Source: Microbacterium terregens (GTDB lineage: Bacteria; Pseudomonadota; Alphaproteobacteria; Sphingomonadales; Sphingomonadaceae). From it: DNA of 47,540 bases. Each line of letters opens with the position of its first letter. Within the stretch, counting starts at the first letter, position 1. The stretch spans positions 1 through 47,540 of the forward strand of contig NZ_BSEX01000017.1 in assembly GCF_027922045.1 (NCBI RefSeq), read 5' to 3'. Of this stretch, positions 17,734 through 26,288 are shown piece by piece. Both the position numbers and the translations under genes were made by a program. Below the pieces are notes generated by a model. The model saw only the letters and a program-made list of their open reading frames with translations. It had not been told where the DNA came from and did no database searches.

Positions 17734-20700
17734 TTAGAAGGAGAAGCCCGCGGAGAGCTTCACCGTGCGCGGCGGGTTCCCGCCGATGCTGTAGGTGGAA
17801 CGCTCGCGATAGACGCTCGGCGAACCGGGGGTCCGCGTCGTGTCGTCCGGGCTGTTGTTGAAGTCGACATAGTTGCGGTCGTTCATCAGGTTGATGATGT
17901 CGAGCCGGAAGCGAAGACGCGCCTGATCATAGAGGAAGTTCAGCGGCACGTACTTGGTGATCGCCAGGTCGAGCTGGCGACGGCCCCAACGATCGCCCGA
18001 GCCGAGCGCCTCTGCACCGACGATCACGCGCTCGTACGGATCCGCCCGATCGACCAGCGCCCGCAGGTAGGTCGGCGATTCGATCTGGAACTTCGCGGAG
18101 ATCGACATGTCGATCGGCAGATCGACGCTGCCCGCCACCACGAAGCGATGCCGCGGAACGGCACCGGAGCGAACGAACGGGTAATCGGCCGCACTCGGGA
18201 AATCGAGCAGGAAGTAAGCGGCCTGGTCCCCGTTCGGGCGGTTATCCTCCGCCTCGGTGTAGGTGTAGGTCGCATCCAGGCTCCACGGCGATTCAGCCGA
18301 GTAGACCTTGGTCAGCTTGAAATATGCCGAGTCTGCCTTGGTCTCCAGCCCATTGTCGCCGATAATGATCGACCCGTAGCCGGCCGGCGAGAAGTTGCCC
18401 GGGCCCTGCGGCGCGCCCGTGGTCGGGGACGGTGCGAAGAACGAGCCGTCCGGGCGACGATTGCCCTGCAGGTAGACGAAGCCGTCCTTGCTGACGATGC
18501 GGGTGTAGCCGACTTCCAGCTCGACCGGCTGGAACCGGCCGCGCAGGCCGAGGCTGAACTGATCCGAGTACGGAACCTTCAGGTCGTTGTTGATGAAGCG
18601 GAACTCGCGCCCGCCCGCCGTGCCGCGTGCCGCCAGCTGCTGACGGCCTTCCTCCGTCAGATAGGCTGGATCCCAGGCGATGCAGACCGGGTTGGTCGGC
18701 AGGCACGGGTTCTGCGTGTCGGCACCCTGGAACAGGAAGGTGCGACGCTGGAAGCGGCCGGTCGCCAGCTCCTGCTGCAGGAAGTCGAACTGGTTGCGGT
18801 CGTAGGACCGGCCGTAGCCGCCGAACACCGAGAAGCGGCCCGCCTCGTCGAAGCGATAGGTGAAGCCCACGCGCGGCTGCCAGGCGCCCTTGAACGCCTT
18901 ACGATTGTTCCCGTTCGAGATATAATCGTTGATGTCGTAGTCGGCGTTGATGAGGTTCGGGTAGTTCTCCGGCGAGATCGCCGTCAGATCCTCGTCCGGG
19001 GTGACATAGTTGAGGAACGCCGGCGTCCGCTCGTAGTCCCAGCGCAGGCCCAGGTTCAGCGTCAGCCGGTCGGTGACGTCCCAGTCGTCCTGAAGGTACA
19101 GGCCGAGCTGCCAGTTCTTCGAACGGATGCGCGGGTCGCCGAGCGAGCCGACCGCACCGAACTGAAGCTGGTACGGGATGTCGTCGTTGAAGCCGTCCGC
19201 CACCGGAAGGTTGAGGTCGTAGCTGTAGAGCGGGTTGAGGAGGTTCTGCTCAAGCGTATTGAGCTTGACCCACTTGCTCTTCACGCCGGCCTTGATCGTG
19301 TGGCCGTCGAAGCCGGTCCAGGTGAAGTCGTTCTGGACGGTCCAGCCGGTCTGGCCCTTGTCCTGGAAGTTCAGGCCCGCACCGATGCGGAACAGGTTGT
19401 AGGTGTTGATCGAGCTACCGTTCACCTCGGAACGGCGGAACTGCTGGCTGATGCCGTCCGTCGCCGGCCGGGGCGCCCAGCTCACATCCTCGTAGCCGAC
19501 GCGGAAGTCGTTGATCCAGTTGTCGGCAGTATGCTGCCAACGGGCGGTGCCGCGGATTTCCTCGACCTTGCTCAGCGTCGCAGTCGAATAGGCCGCGATG
19601 CCGTTGCTGATCTGCAGGCCGGATTCGTTGCGATACTTGCCCGTGAACTCGAGCAGATCGCTGTCGGTCGGGGTGATGTCGATCTTGCCGAAATACAGAT
19701 CCTGCTTGAAGGTGGAGCTGTAGGTACCGAACTGGTCGCGGTACTGCTCCGGCAGGCTGTCGACCGAGATGCCGTTTGCAGGCAGAACGTCGACCGGCAC
19801 TTCACGCCGCTTGCCTTCGTAGCTCACGAAGAAGTGCGCGAGGTCCTTCACGATCGGACCGCCCAGTGCGACGCCGAACTGCTTGTCGGTCGTCTTCACC
19901 TTGTCGATCTTGGTCGGATAAATTTCGGTCGGGCGACGGTCGCGCAGGCTCTCGTCGGTGTAGTCGAAGAAACCTTCGCCGTGGAACTCGTTGGTACCCG
20001 ACTTGGTCGTGGCGGTGATCGCCACCGATCCGACCTGGTCGAACTCCGCCTTGTAGTTGGAGGAGATCACCTGATACTCGCCGATCGCGAGCTGCGGGAA
20101 CGGATTGCCCGGCGACGAGTCCTGGCCCGTCAGGCCGCCACGCAGGACATAGTCCTTCTGGCTGACGCCGTCGATGAACACGTTGACGGAGTTGCTGCCC
20201 TGTGCGCCGCCCTGGATGCGCGAGGAGCCGTCCGAACCCTCGATGAAGCGCACGCCCGGTGCCAGATCGGCGAAGGCGAGGAAGTTGCGGCTGTTCTGCG
20301 GCAGCTGCTCGATCAGCCGGGTGGTGATGTTGATGCCCACCTGCCCGCCGGTCAGCGAGCGCAGGCGGCTGCCCGTCACGATCACGTCACCGCTGGTATC
20401 CGCCGTATCGACGGCCTCTCCGCCGTCCTGCGGCTGCTCGGCTGCCGGAGCACCCGCGCCCTGGTCGGCGCTCAGGTCGAGGTCGAGGCCTGCGTTCTGA
20501 CCGACGTTGAGGGTGAAGTTGTCGGAGTTGCGGGTGCCGTTCTGCAGCTTGATCTCGAGCCGGTAGGTGCCCGCCCGCAGCGACGCGAAGTTGTAGCTGC
20601 CGTCCGCGCCCGCGACCACGGTCCGCCGGAAGCCGGTCGAGACCTCGACGACGGTGACCTCCACCACGGGATTGTCCGCGGGGGCGGTGATGGTACCGCG

Positions 20701-20808
20701 CAGCGATGCCTGCCCGACCTGTGCCGCTGCCGGCGTGATCACTGCCGTGCTGGCCGCCAGCATCGTCGCGCCCGCGAGCGCTAGCCGCAAAGCCTTGGTC
20801 CTACTCAT
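17734..20808 (-). CDS. TonB-dependent outer-membrane receptor with carboxypeptidase-regulatory-like N-terminal domain
   Basis: A 1024-residue outer-membrane transporter. After a signal peptide of about 29 residues comes a carboxypeptidase-regulatory-like beta-sandwich (ASLRGTITAPADNPVVEVTVVE to YRLEIKL), then the plug domain (VGINITTRLIEQLPQNSRNF, GGAQGSNSVNVFIDG near 185-215) and a 22-strand barrel ending in a terminal phenylalanine (LSAGFSF). The architecture is Oar-like/SusC-like and suits import of oligosaccharides across the outer membrane with TonB-ExbBD. It begins 12 bases after the LacI gene stop and precedes the GH144-like gene, so all three probably share transcription. The substrate is inferred from the neighbouring hydrolases. 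Confidence 0.93.
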   Translation of the reverse strand: MSRTKALRLALAGATMLAASTAVITPAAAQVGQASLRGTITAPADNPVVEVTVVEVSTGFRRTVVAGADGSYNFASLRAGTYRLEIKLQNGTRNSDNFTLNVGQNAGLDLDLSADQGAGAPAAEQPQDGGEAVDTADTSGDVIVTGSRLRSLTGGQVGINITTRLIEQLPQNSRNFLAFADLAPGVRFIEGSDGSSRIQGGAQGSNSVNVFIDGVSQKDYVLRGGLTGQDSSPGNPFPQLAIGEYQVISSNYKAEFDQVGSVAITATTKSGTNEFHGEGFFDYTDESLRDRRPTEIYPTKIDKVKTTDKQFGVALGGPIVKDLAHFFVSYEGKRREVPVDVLPANGISVDSLPEQYRDQFGTYSSTFKQDLYFGKIDITPTDSDLLEFTGKYRNESGLQISNGIAAYSTATLSKVEEIRGTARWQHTADNWINDFRVGYEDVSWAPRPATDGISQQFRRSEVNGSSINTYNLFRIGAGLNFQDKGQTGWTVQNDFTWTGFDGHTIKAGVKSKWVKLNTLEQNLLNPLYSYDLNLPVADGFNDDIPYQLQFGAVGSLGDPRIRSKNWQLGLYLQDDWDVTDRLTLNLGLRWDYERTPAFLNYVTPDEDLTAISPENYPNLINADYDINDYISNGNNRKAFKGAWQPRVGFTYRFDEAGRFSVFGGYGRSYDRNQFDFLQQELATGRFQRRTFLFQGADTQNPCLPTNPVCIAWDPAYLTEEGRQQLAARGTAGGREFRFINNDLKVPYSDQFSLGLRGRFQPVELEVGYTRIVSKDGFVYLQGNRRPDGSFFAPSPTTGAPQGPGNFSPAGYGSIIIGDNGLETKADSAYFKLTKVYSAESPWSLDATYTYTEAEDNRPNGDQAAYFLLDFPSAADYPFVRSGAVPRHRFVVAGSVDLPIDMSISAKFQIESPTYLRALVDRADPYERVIVGAEALGSGDRWGRRQLDLAITKYVPLNFLYDQARLRFRLDIINLMNDRNYVDFNNSPDDTTRTPGSPSVYRERSTYSIGGNPPRTVKLSAGFSF

Positions 20809-20819
20809 GATTCTTGCCC

Positions 20820-21848
20820 TTATTCCCTGCCTGCCGGTTGTTCTGTGTTGATGGTCGGCCCGGTGGTCTCCCGCACGATCAGTTCGGGAGTTCGCGGCTC
20901 GACCGCATGGTCGAGCCCTCCCGCGATCAGTGCCGTGAGCCGGACGACCGCACGCGCGCCGATTCCGGCGATGCCGACGCGCATGGTGGTGAGAGCCGGC
21001 GAGATCAGCCGCGCGAGCGGCACATCGTCGAAGCCGGCAATTGCGATGCGCCCGGGTACGGCGACCCCGGCGCGGCGAAGGCGCATCATCGCGCCGATCG
21101 CCATCATGTCATTGGCCGCGAACAGCGCGTCGGGCGCCTCCGGGCCATCGAGTTCGCTAAGCAGCGCTTCCGCAGCAGCAGTACCCGCCTCCTCGAAGAA
21201 GTCGCCGGGCAGGATCCGCGGCACGAGCCCGTGGCGCGCCATTGCCGCCCGATAGCCCGCGATACGCGCCTGCGCCTCGGAGTTCCCTTCCGGTCCCGAC
21301 AGGTGGACGATCCGGCGGCGTCCCGTGGACACCAGATGGTCCACCATCGCCTCGGCGCCGGCGACATTGTCCACCCGCAGTTCGGCGCGGCCCCCAACAT
21401 TCCCCGGGCAGTTGATCAGCACGGCGGGAAGGCTCGGCGGCAGATGCTCGAACAACTGCTCGGGATCGAGGTCCGGCGCCATGATGATGACGCCATCGAC
21501 GCGCCCGCGCATCGTACGCAGCGTCTCGATCGCACGCGCAGGGTTCGTATGCGCGTTGGAGAGCAACAGTTGCAGCCCCCGCGCCGATGCCTCGCTGTCG
21601 ATGCCGCGCGCGGTTTCGGAAAAGAATTCGCCGTGAAGATCCGGGAGCATGACGCCGATGGCGTTCGTGCGCGCCAGGCTGAGGTTACGGGCCCCCGCGT
21701 GCGGGACGTAGCCGAGGGCCGCCGCAACGGCCTGCACGCGCTCGCGCACCGCCGGCCGGACGTTGCTGTGTCCGTTGAGGACGCGCGAAACGGAGGCAAC
21801 GGAGACGTCCGCCTCCCGAGCCACATCACGGATGGTGGCGTGCGCCAT
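20820..21848 (-). CDS. LacI family transcriptional regulator
   Basis: A 342-residue LacI/GalR repressor. The DNA-binding domain occupies residues 1-55 (ATIRDVAREADVSVASVSRVLNG, then the hinge helix) and the rest is a periplasmic-binding-protein fold for a sugar effector, with DALFAANDMMAIGAM and IAIAGFDDVPLAR. It is the first gene of the minus-strand arm of the glucan locus, directly upstream of the TonB receptor, and is divergent from the GH3 gene. The palindrome at 21934-21947 in the shared upstream region is the probable operator, so it likely controls both arms and itself. Confidence 0.94.
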   Translation of the reverse strand: MAHATIRDVAREADVSVASVSRVLNGHSNVRPAVRERVQAVAAALGYVPHAGARNLSLARTNAIGVMLPDLHGEFFSETARGIDSEASARGLQLLLSNAHTNPARAIETLRTMRGRVDGVIIMAPDLDPEQLFEHLPPSLPAVLINCPGNVGGRAELRVDNVAGAEAMVDHLVSTGRRRIVHLSGPEGNSEAQARIAGYRAAMARHGLVPRILPGDFFEEAGTAAAEALLSELDGPEAPDALFAANDMMAIGAMMRLRRAGVAVPGRIAIAGFDDVPLARLISPALTTMRVGIAGIGARAVVRLTALIAGGLDHAVEPRTPELIVRETTGPTINTEQPAGRE

Positions 21849-21933
21849 TGCCCTTCCCGACGTCCTTCCAAAACCCAGACCGGCACTTCCGGTCCCGCCA
21901 ACGGCTTGCTGTTGCGCCGCTGATCACTGTATG

Positions 21934-21947
21934 TGTAACCGGTTACA
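21934..21947. promoter_or_regulatory. LacI-family operator between the divergent arms
   Basis: A perfect 14-base palindrome, TGTAACCGGTTACA, matching the central-CG operators used by LacI/GalR regulators. It lies 86 bases upstream of the LacI start and 82 bases before the GH3 start, with a possible -35 hexamer TTGACG six bases to its right (21953-21958). Binding by the adjacent LacI protein is inferred. Confidence 0.85.
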
Positions 21948-22028
21948 TCAATTTGACGCGGTGGGCAAGAAGGCGAAACAAGCCGGGCCACAGCCGCAGT
22001 GGAACGCAATTTTCCGGGAGGATTTCTG

Positions 22029-24326
22029 ATGAACGACCTGCGCATTTCCAGGCGTGCGATGGTGATGGGAGCGGCTGCGTTGACCGCTTGGCGCGCGAGT
22101 CCCGCGCATGCACTGCTGCGGACGGTCGCGGCCGAGAGCCAGGGGCTCCCCGCCTCCGTCGAGGCTCTGATCGGAAAGATGACGGTCGAGGAGAAGGCCG
22201 GGCAGCTGACGCTGATGGCTGCGGCCTGGGCCGGCGGCGCGGCCAACGCGCTCAATCCCGCGGCGTCCAACGGCACCTTCGATGCCCAGCTCGCCCAGAC
22301 CCGGGCCGGGCGGCTGGGCGGCGTCTTCAACGGCAATGGTGCCGAAATGGCGCGCCAGATGCAGCGCGTGGCGGTTCGCGAATCCCGCCTGAAGATCCCG
22401 CTGCTGTTCGCGGCAGACGTCATCCACGGCTTTCGCACCGTCTTCCCGGTACCGCTCGCCGAGGCGGCAAGCTTCGAGCCGGAACTGGTCGAGAAGGCGG
22501 CACGGGTCGCGGCGATCGAGGCGGCCGCCGCCGGCATCGACTGGACCTTCGCGCCGATGGTCGACGTGGCCCGCGACGCCCGCTGGGGCCGCGGAGTCGA
22601 GGGTTCCGGCGAAGACGTACGGCTCGGCCGCGACATGGCGACGGCGCGCGTGCGCGGTTTCCAGGGAAAATCCTTGTGGGCCAATGACTCCGTGATGTCG
22701 TGCGCCAAGCATTTTGCCGCCTATGGCGCAGCGGAGGCCGGGCTCGACTACGGAGCGGTCGACGTCTCCGAGCGCACGTTGCGCGAGATCTACTTCCCGC
22801 CCTTCCAGGCCGCCTTCGACGCGGGCTCCGGCACGGTGATGGCCTCGTTCAACGAACTGTCCGGCGTGCCCGCGACCGCCAATCCCTGGCTGCTAGACGA
22901 CGTGTTGCGCAAGGAGTGGGGCTTCGACGGGCTGGTCGTGTCCGACTACACCGGCGACATGGAACTGATCGACCACGGCTTTGCCGCCGATGCGCGGGAG
23001 GCGACCAAGCTCGCCTTCCTGGCAGGGGTCGACATGAGCATGCAGAGCGGCTTCTATATGCAGCACCTGCCGGCACTCGTCGCGGCCGGCGAGGTGCCGA
23101 TGGCGCGGCTCGACCAGGCGGTACGGCGCGTGCTCGCGCTCAAGGTGCGTCTCGGCCTGTTCGACGACCCGTTCCGTCGCATCGACCCGCGTCGCGAGAA
23201 GACGCGGGTGCGGAGCGCCGGGAACCTCGCCGTGGCGCGGGAGGCTGCACGCCGCTCAATCGTGCTCTTGAAGAACGAGGGTGACCTGCTCCCCCTGCCC
23301 CGCGGGGGCAAGCGGATCGCCCTGATCGGCCCCTTTGCACAGGGCAAGCACGACCTGATCGGCCCATGGAACGTCTATGGCTCCGATGCCGAGGCGGTCG
23401 ACCTGCTGACCGGCGTGCGCCAGGCGATGACGGAACCGTCGCTGGTGACGGCAACCGCAGGCTCCGGAGTGACCGCCCCGCTGCCCGGTGGCATCGAGGC
23501 TGCAATTGCCGCAGCGAACGCCGCGGACATCGTGGTGCTCGCGATCGGCGAGAGCCAGGACATGTCGGGCGAGGCCCAGTCGCGCAACCTGGTGGTGATC
23601 CCGCCCGCGCAACAGGCCCTGGCTGAAGCCGTCGCGAAAACCGGCAAGCCGATCGTGGTGCTGCTCAAGAATGGCCGCGCGCTCGCCCTCGAAGGAGCGG
23701 TGCTCGCCGCCCCGGCGATCCTGGTGACCTGGTTCCTGGGTTCGGAGAGCGGCCCCGCCACCGCCGACATCCTGTTCGGGCGCGAGGGTCCTTCCGCACG
23801 CCTGCCGGTCAGTTTCCCACAGGTGCCGGGACAGGTGCCCTATTACTACGCGCACAAGCGCACGGGGCGCCCCAATCCGGCAGGGCCGCTCCAGCCGTAC
23901 AAGGCACACTATCGCGAGGCGTCCAACGCAGCCCGCTTCCCGTTCGGCCATGGGCTCACCTATGGCCGGATCGAATATTCGGGCCTGGACCTGGGCGGCG
24001 GCACGCTTGCCTGGGACGGCACGCTGACGGTGGGGGCAACGATCACCAACCGCGGCACGCGTACCGCCGAGGAAGTGGTCCAGCTCTACATCCACGACCA
24101 GACGGCGAGCCTCACCCGTCCGGTCCGCGAGCTGAAGGGCTATCGCAAGATCAAGCTCGAACCCGGCCAGTCGCAGGAGGTGCGCTTCACCCTCACCCGC
24201 GCCGACCTCCAGTTCCTGGGCCTCGACGGCCGCCCGACTGTCGAGGCGGGGCTGTTCCGCCTGTGGGTGGCACCCTCCGCCGAAGCGGAAGGCGTTTCAG
24301 GCGGCTTCACCCTCACCAAGGGCTGA
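22029..24326 (+). CDS. bglX: GH3 family beta-glucosidase (BglX-like)
   Basis: A 765-residue exported glycoside hydrolase family 3 enzyme. A twin-arginine type signal (ISRRAMVMGAAALTAWRASPAHA) covers residues 6-28. The (beta/alpha)8 domain has LLFAADVIHGFRTVFPVPL, the KHF segment CAKHFAAYGAAEAG, and the nucleophile Asp306 in LVVSDYTGDME; the alpha/beta sandwich domain carries LGDESQ-like AIGESQDMSGEAQSR; a fibronectin III-like domain ends the protein (ITNRGTRTAEEVVQLYIHD). The start at 22029 follows GGGAGG. Family members of this shape hydrolyse gluco-oligosaccharides in the periplasm; beside a GH144-like enzyme, beta-1,2-linked substrates are plausible. Confidence 0.93.
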   Translation: MNDLRISRRAMVMGAAALTAWRASPAHALLRTVAAESQGLPASVEALIGKMTVEEKAGQLTLMAAAWAGGAANALNPAASNGTFDAQLAQTRAGRLGGVFNGNGAEMARQMQRVAVRESRLKIPLLFAADVIHGFRTVFPVPLAEAASFEPELVEKAARVAAIEAAAAGIDWTFAPMVDVARDARWGRGVEGSGEDVRLGRDMATARVRGFQGKSLWANDSVMSCAKHFAAYGAAEAGLDYGAVDVSERTLREIYFPPFQAAFDAGSGTVMASFNELSGVPATANPWLLDDVLRKEWGFDGLVVSDYTGDMELIDHGFAADAREATKLAFLAGVDMSMQSGFYMQHLPALVAAGEVPMARLDQAVRRVLALKVRLGLFDDPFRRIDPRREKTRVRSAGNLAVAREAARRSIVLLKNEGDLLPLPRGGKRIALIGPFAQGKHDLIGPWNVYGSDAEAVDLLTGVRQAMTEPSLVTATAGSGVTAPLPGGIEAAIAAANAADIVVLAIGESQDMSGEAQSRNLVVIPPAQQALAEAVAKTGKPIVVLLKNGRALALEGAVLAAPAILVTWFLGSESGPATADILFGREGPSARLPVSFPQVPGQVPYYYAHKRTGRPNPAGPLQPYKAHYREASNAARFPFGHGLTYGRIEYSGLDLGGGTLAWDGTLTVGATITNRGTRTAEEVVQLYIHDQTASLTRPVRELKGYRKIKLEPGQSQEVRFTLTRADLQFLGLDGRPTVEAGLFRLWVAPSAEAEGVSGGFTLTKG

Positions 24327-24339
24327 GGCGCGCCACCGA

Positions 24340-24371
24340 CACCGTGCTCCTGCGCCAGCAGGGGCACGGTG
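24340..24371. terminator. Bidirectional hairpin between convergent GH3 and symporter genes
   Basis: A 14-base-pair stem with a four-base loop: CACCGTGC pairs with GCACGGTG, continues through one T-G pair and CCTGC/GCAGG, with loop GCCA at 24354-24357. It lies 14 bases after the GH3 stop and ends at the symporter stop codon. No long T run follows on either side. Confidence 0.65.
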
Positions 24372-24373
24372 CC

Positions 24374-25750
24374 TCACTTCTCCTTCGCGCGTGCCGCAAG
24401 ATCCGCGACGATCTTCGCATGCGCTCCGCGCCGGAGCGGGTTCGCCCACATCACGACGGCCGAAGCGCCGAAGCACAGGGCCGGCATGGCCAGCATCACC
24501 CACCGGATGCCCGTCACCGTCTCCGCCGTCTGCACGGCGCCGGGATGATAACCGACCAGCTGGTAGATGAGCCCCATCAGGGCGGCGGCCAGTCCCAGCG
24601 CGAATTTCTGGACGAGCGCCGACACGCCGAAACCCAGCGCCTCCACCCGCACCCCGGCGCGGTGCTCGCCATATTCCACCGTGTCCGGCAGCATGGCCCA
24701 GAACACGAGGTTGAAGCCCACCAGCGCCGCCTGCATCACCACCAGGAACAGTTGGGCCGTCCAGGCATCCGACCCTCCGGCCCCCGCGAATGCACCGACC
24801 GCAGCAGTCCCGAGCACGGCGGAAGCGAACCAGAGCCCGCGCATCCCGGTCCGCACGCCCAGCGCCATCCACATCGGTACGAAGAGCGCGCCCGCAAAGC
24901 CCATCATCGCCAGCGCTGCCGGGCCGCCTGCACTGTCGCCCACGACGTAGCTGAAATAATAGAGTACCGACCGGGTGAGCGCCGTCGCGGCCATGCCAAC
25001 CGCCGCCATCGCCAGGTTGAGCGTCACGAAGGCGCAATTGCGGGCGAGCACCCGCATCGCGGCGAGGATGGAGACGCGCGCCTGCCCCTGGCCATAGGCG
25101 GCGGGCGATCCGCGACCGACGACGACCAGCAGCGCCGCGCCGACGAGCCCGAACAGCAGCGCCGCCGTCAGATACCCCTCCGTCCCTCCCAAGCCTCCCG
25201 GCCGGATCGCCGCAATGCGTTCGGTCCCCAGCGCCACCACCAGAGCAGCCGCCGTGCCGAAGAGCATGCGCAGGCCGGAGATCAGCGCCCGCTGCCCGCT
25301 GTCCCCTGTGATCCGCGCGGTCATGGCGGAATAGGGGATGTTCACAAAGGCATAGAGCGCCCGGAACAGAAGGTGCATCGCCAGCACCGTCACCACCAAG
25401 GCAGCGCCTTCGAGTGGCGGCGCCACGTACAGCAGCACGAAGCCGAGCCCCAGCGGCACCGCCCCCGCGCTCAGGAACCAGCGATAGTCGCGGCGGGAGC
25501 GCTCGGCGTGGATGCCGACCAGCAGGTCCGCGATCCCGTCCCACACCGATCCAATCAGCAGCACGATGCCGGCCACCGCAGGCGAGAGCCGCAGCGCATC
25601 GGTGTAGAAGAACAGCAGAAAGAAGCTGAGGCTCTGCCAGTAGAGATTGCAGGCGAAATCGCCGGTCGCAAAAAGAGCGATCCGGCCGAGCGAAGGCTTC
25701 GCCGGACTCGCCGTCCGGTCAGCCGGGCCAGGAGCTTGGGGGGAGTTCAT
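24374..25750 (-). CDS. MFS sugar:cation symporter (GPH family)
   Basis: A 458-residue inner-membrane transporter with about twelve hydrophobic segments and the glycoside-pentoside-hexuronide family pattern: FFLLFFYTDALRLSPAVAGIVLLIGSVWDGIADLLVG near 45-80, then RRDYRWFLSAGAVPLGLGF. It probably brings glucosides or glucose released by the hydrolases into the cytoplasm. The start at 25750 is an ATG; an in-frame GTG at 25762 would add four residues and cannot be excluded. Converging with the GH3 gene across a hairpin, it completes the outer-membrane to cytoplasm route of the locus. Confidence 0.9.
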   Translation of the reverse strand: MNSPQAPGPADRTASPAKPSLGRIALFATGDFACNLYWQSLSFFLLFFYTDALRLSPAVAGIVLLIGSVWDGIADLLVGIHAERSRRDYRWFLSAGAVPLGLGFVLLYVAPPLEGAALVVTVLAMHLLFRALYAFVNIPYSAMTARITGDSGQRALISGLRMLFGTAAALVVALGTERIAAIRPGGLGGTEGYLTAALLFGLVGAALLVVVGRGSPAAYGQGQARVSILAAMRVLARNCAFVTLNLAMAAVGMAATALTRSVLYYFSYVVGDSAGGPAALAMMGFAGALFVPMWMALGVRTGMRGLWFASAVLGTAAVGAFAGAGGSDAWTAQLFLVVMQAALVGFNLVFWAMLPDTVEYGEHRAGVRVEALGFGVSALVQKFALGLAAALMGLIYQLVGYHPGAVQTAETVTGIRWVMLAMPALCFGASAVVMWANPLRRGAHAKIVADLAARAKEK

Positions 25751-25801
25751 CGCGCTCACCACGTGCCGTCCGGGACGCGCTTGTCAACCACGGCCGCCGG
25801 C

Positions 25802-25827
25802 GGAACGCAGCGGCGCGCAGGCGCGTT
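25802..25827 (+). promoter_or_regulatory. EcfG-type general stress promoter
   Basis: GGAAC at 25802-25806, exactly 17 bases, then CGTT at 25824-25827. This is the consensus for EcfG (sigma-EcfG) promoters in alphaproteobacteria. It ends 22 bases before the start of the small gene at 25850, and the strong AAAGGAGAG ribosome site fits in between. The match is read directly; sigma-factor use is inferred. Confidence 0.72.
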
Positions 25828-25849
25828 CGATCGGTCAAAGGAGAGCCCC

Positions 25850-26170
25850 ATGACCCATATCGCCGCCACCTCCCCGATCGAGCGCATCGCGCGCGTGCTG
25901 GTGGCGCACGCGCTCAGCCCCAACGGCCGCGGCGATGCCGAGCCGGACGAGGTCGTCAGCGCCGAGGTCAACGACCGGCTTGCGGACGAATTGCCGCGTG
26001 CCGCAGCGATCCTGCGCGCGCTGCGCGAACCCAGCCAGGAGATGGTGACCGCAGGTAATGCGCGGGGAACCGCCGACGCCGCCGAGATCTGGGACACGAT
26101 GGTCCGCGCAGCCCTTGGCGAAAAGCCGCGCGCCGCGCCGGCCGCGATACCGACCCCGCTCGCCGGCTGA
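25850..26170 (+). CDS. Small protein of unknown function, probably stress-induced
   Basis: A 106-residue soluble, acidic-to-neutral protein beginning THIAATSPIERIARVLVAHALS, with the central part EVNDRLADELPRAAAILRALREP and a Pro/Ala-rich tail. There is no signal peptide or membrane segment and no domain I recognise. The start is well supported by AAAGGAGAG with a four-base spacer. An EcfG-type promoter lies immediately upstream and a strong terminator follows, so this is a single-gene transcript, likely part of the general stress regulon. It is surrounded by, but not co-oriented with, the sugar symporter and the SDR gene. Confidence 0.82.
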   Translation: MTHIAATSPIERIARVLVAHALSPNGRGDAEPDEVVSAEVNDRLADELPRAAAILRALREPSQEMVTAGNARGTADAAEIWDTMVRAALGEKPRAAPAAIPTPLAG

Positions 26171-26175
26171 CGCAA

Positions 26176-26203
26176 AAAGGGGGAGCCGCGCTCCCCCTTT
26201 CCT
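26176..26203 (+). terminator. Rho-independent terminator after the small stress gene
   Basis: AAAGGGGGAG pairs with CTCCCCCTTT across a CCGCG loop (26176-26200), six bases after the stop codon at 26170, with T residues at the end. The A/T flanks would let it act on the minus strand as well. Confidence 0.8.
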
Positions 26204-26250
26204 TGAGCACCTCCAAGAGGCGCCCACCCTCTGCAGCAGACGTGCGCCGC

Positions 26251-26282
26251 CCCTGGGCTTCCGCCGCGGCGGAAGCCCAGGG
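26251..26282. repeat. 32-base perfect palindrome (second REP-like family)
   Basis: CCCTGGGCTTCCGCCG is followed at once by its exact reverse complement CGGCGGAAGCCCAGGG. It lies six bases beyond the SDR stop at 26289 and could serve as its terminator or transcript stabiliser. The sequence is unrelated to repeats A-D. Confidence 0.8.
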
Positions 26283-26288
26283 AGGCGG

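Noticed and set aside
18148..20784. 878-codon open frame antisense to the TonB receptor gene
   Set aside because: It mirrors the third-position GC bias of the receptor gene, and its product is an Arg/Val/Asp-rich sequence without any family feature.
24263..25849. 5' part of a 635-codon plus-strand frame
   Set aside because: Antisense to the sugar symporter; only its last 107 codons (25850-26170) are a real gene with its own promoter and ribosome site.
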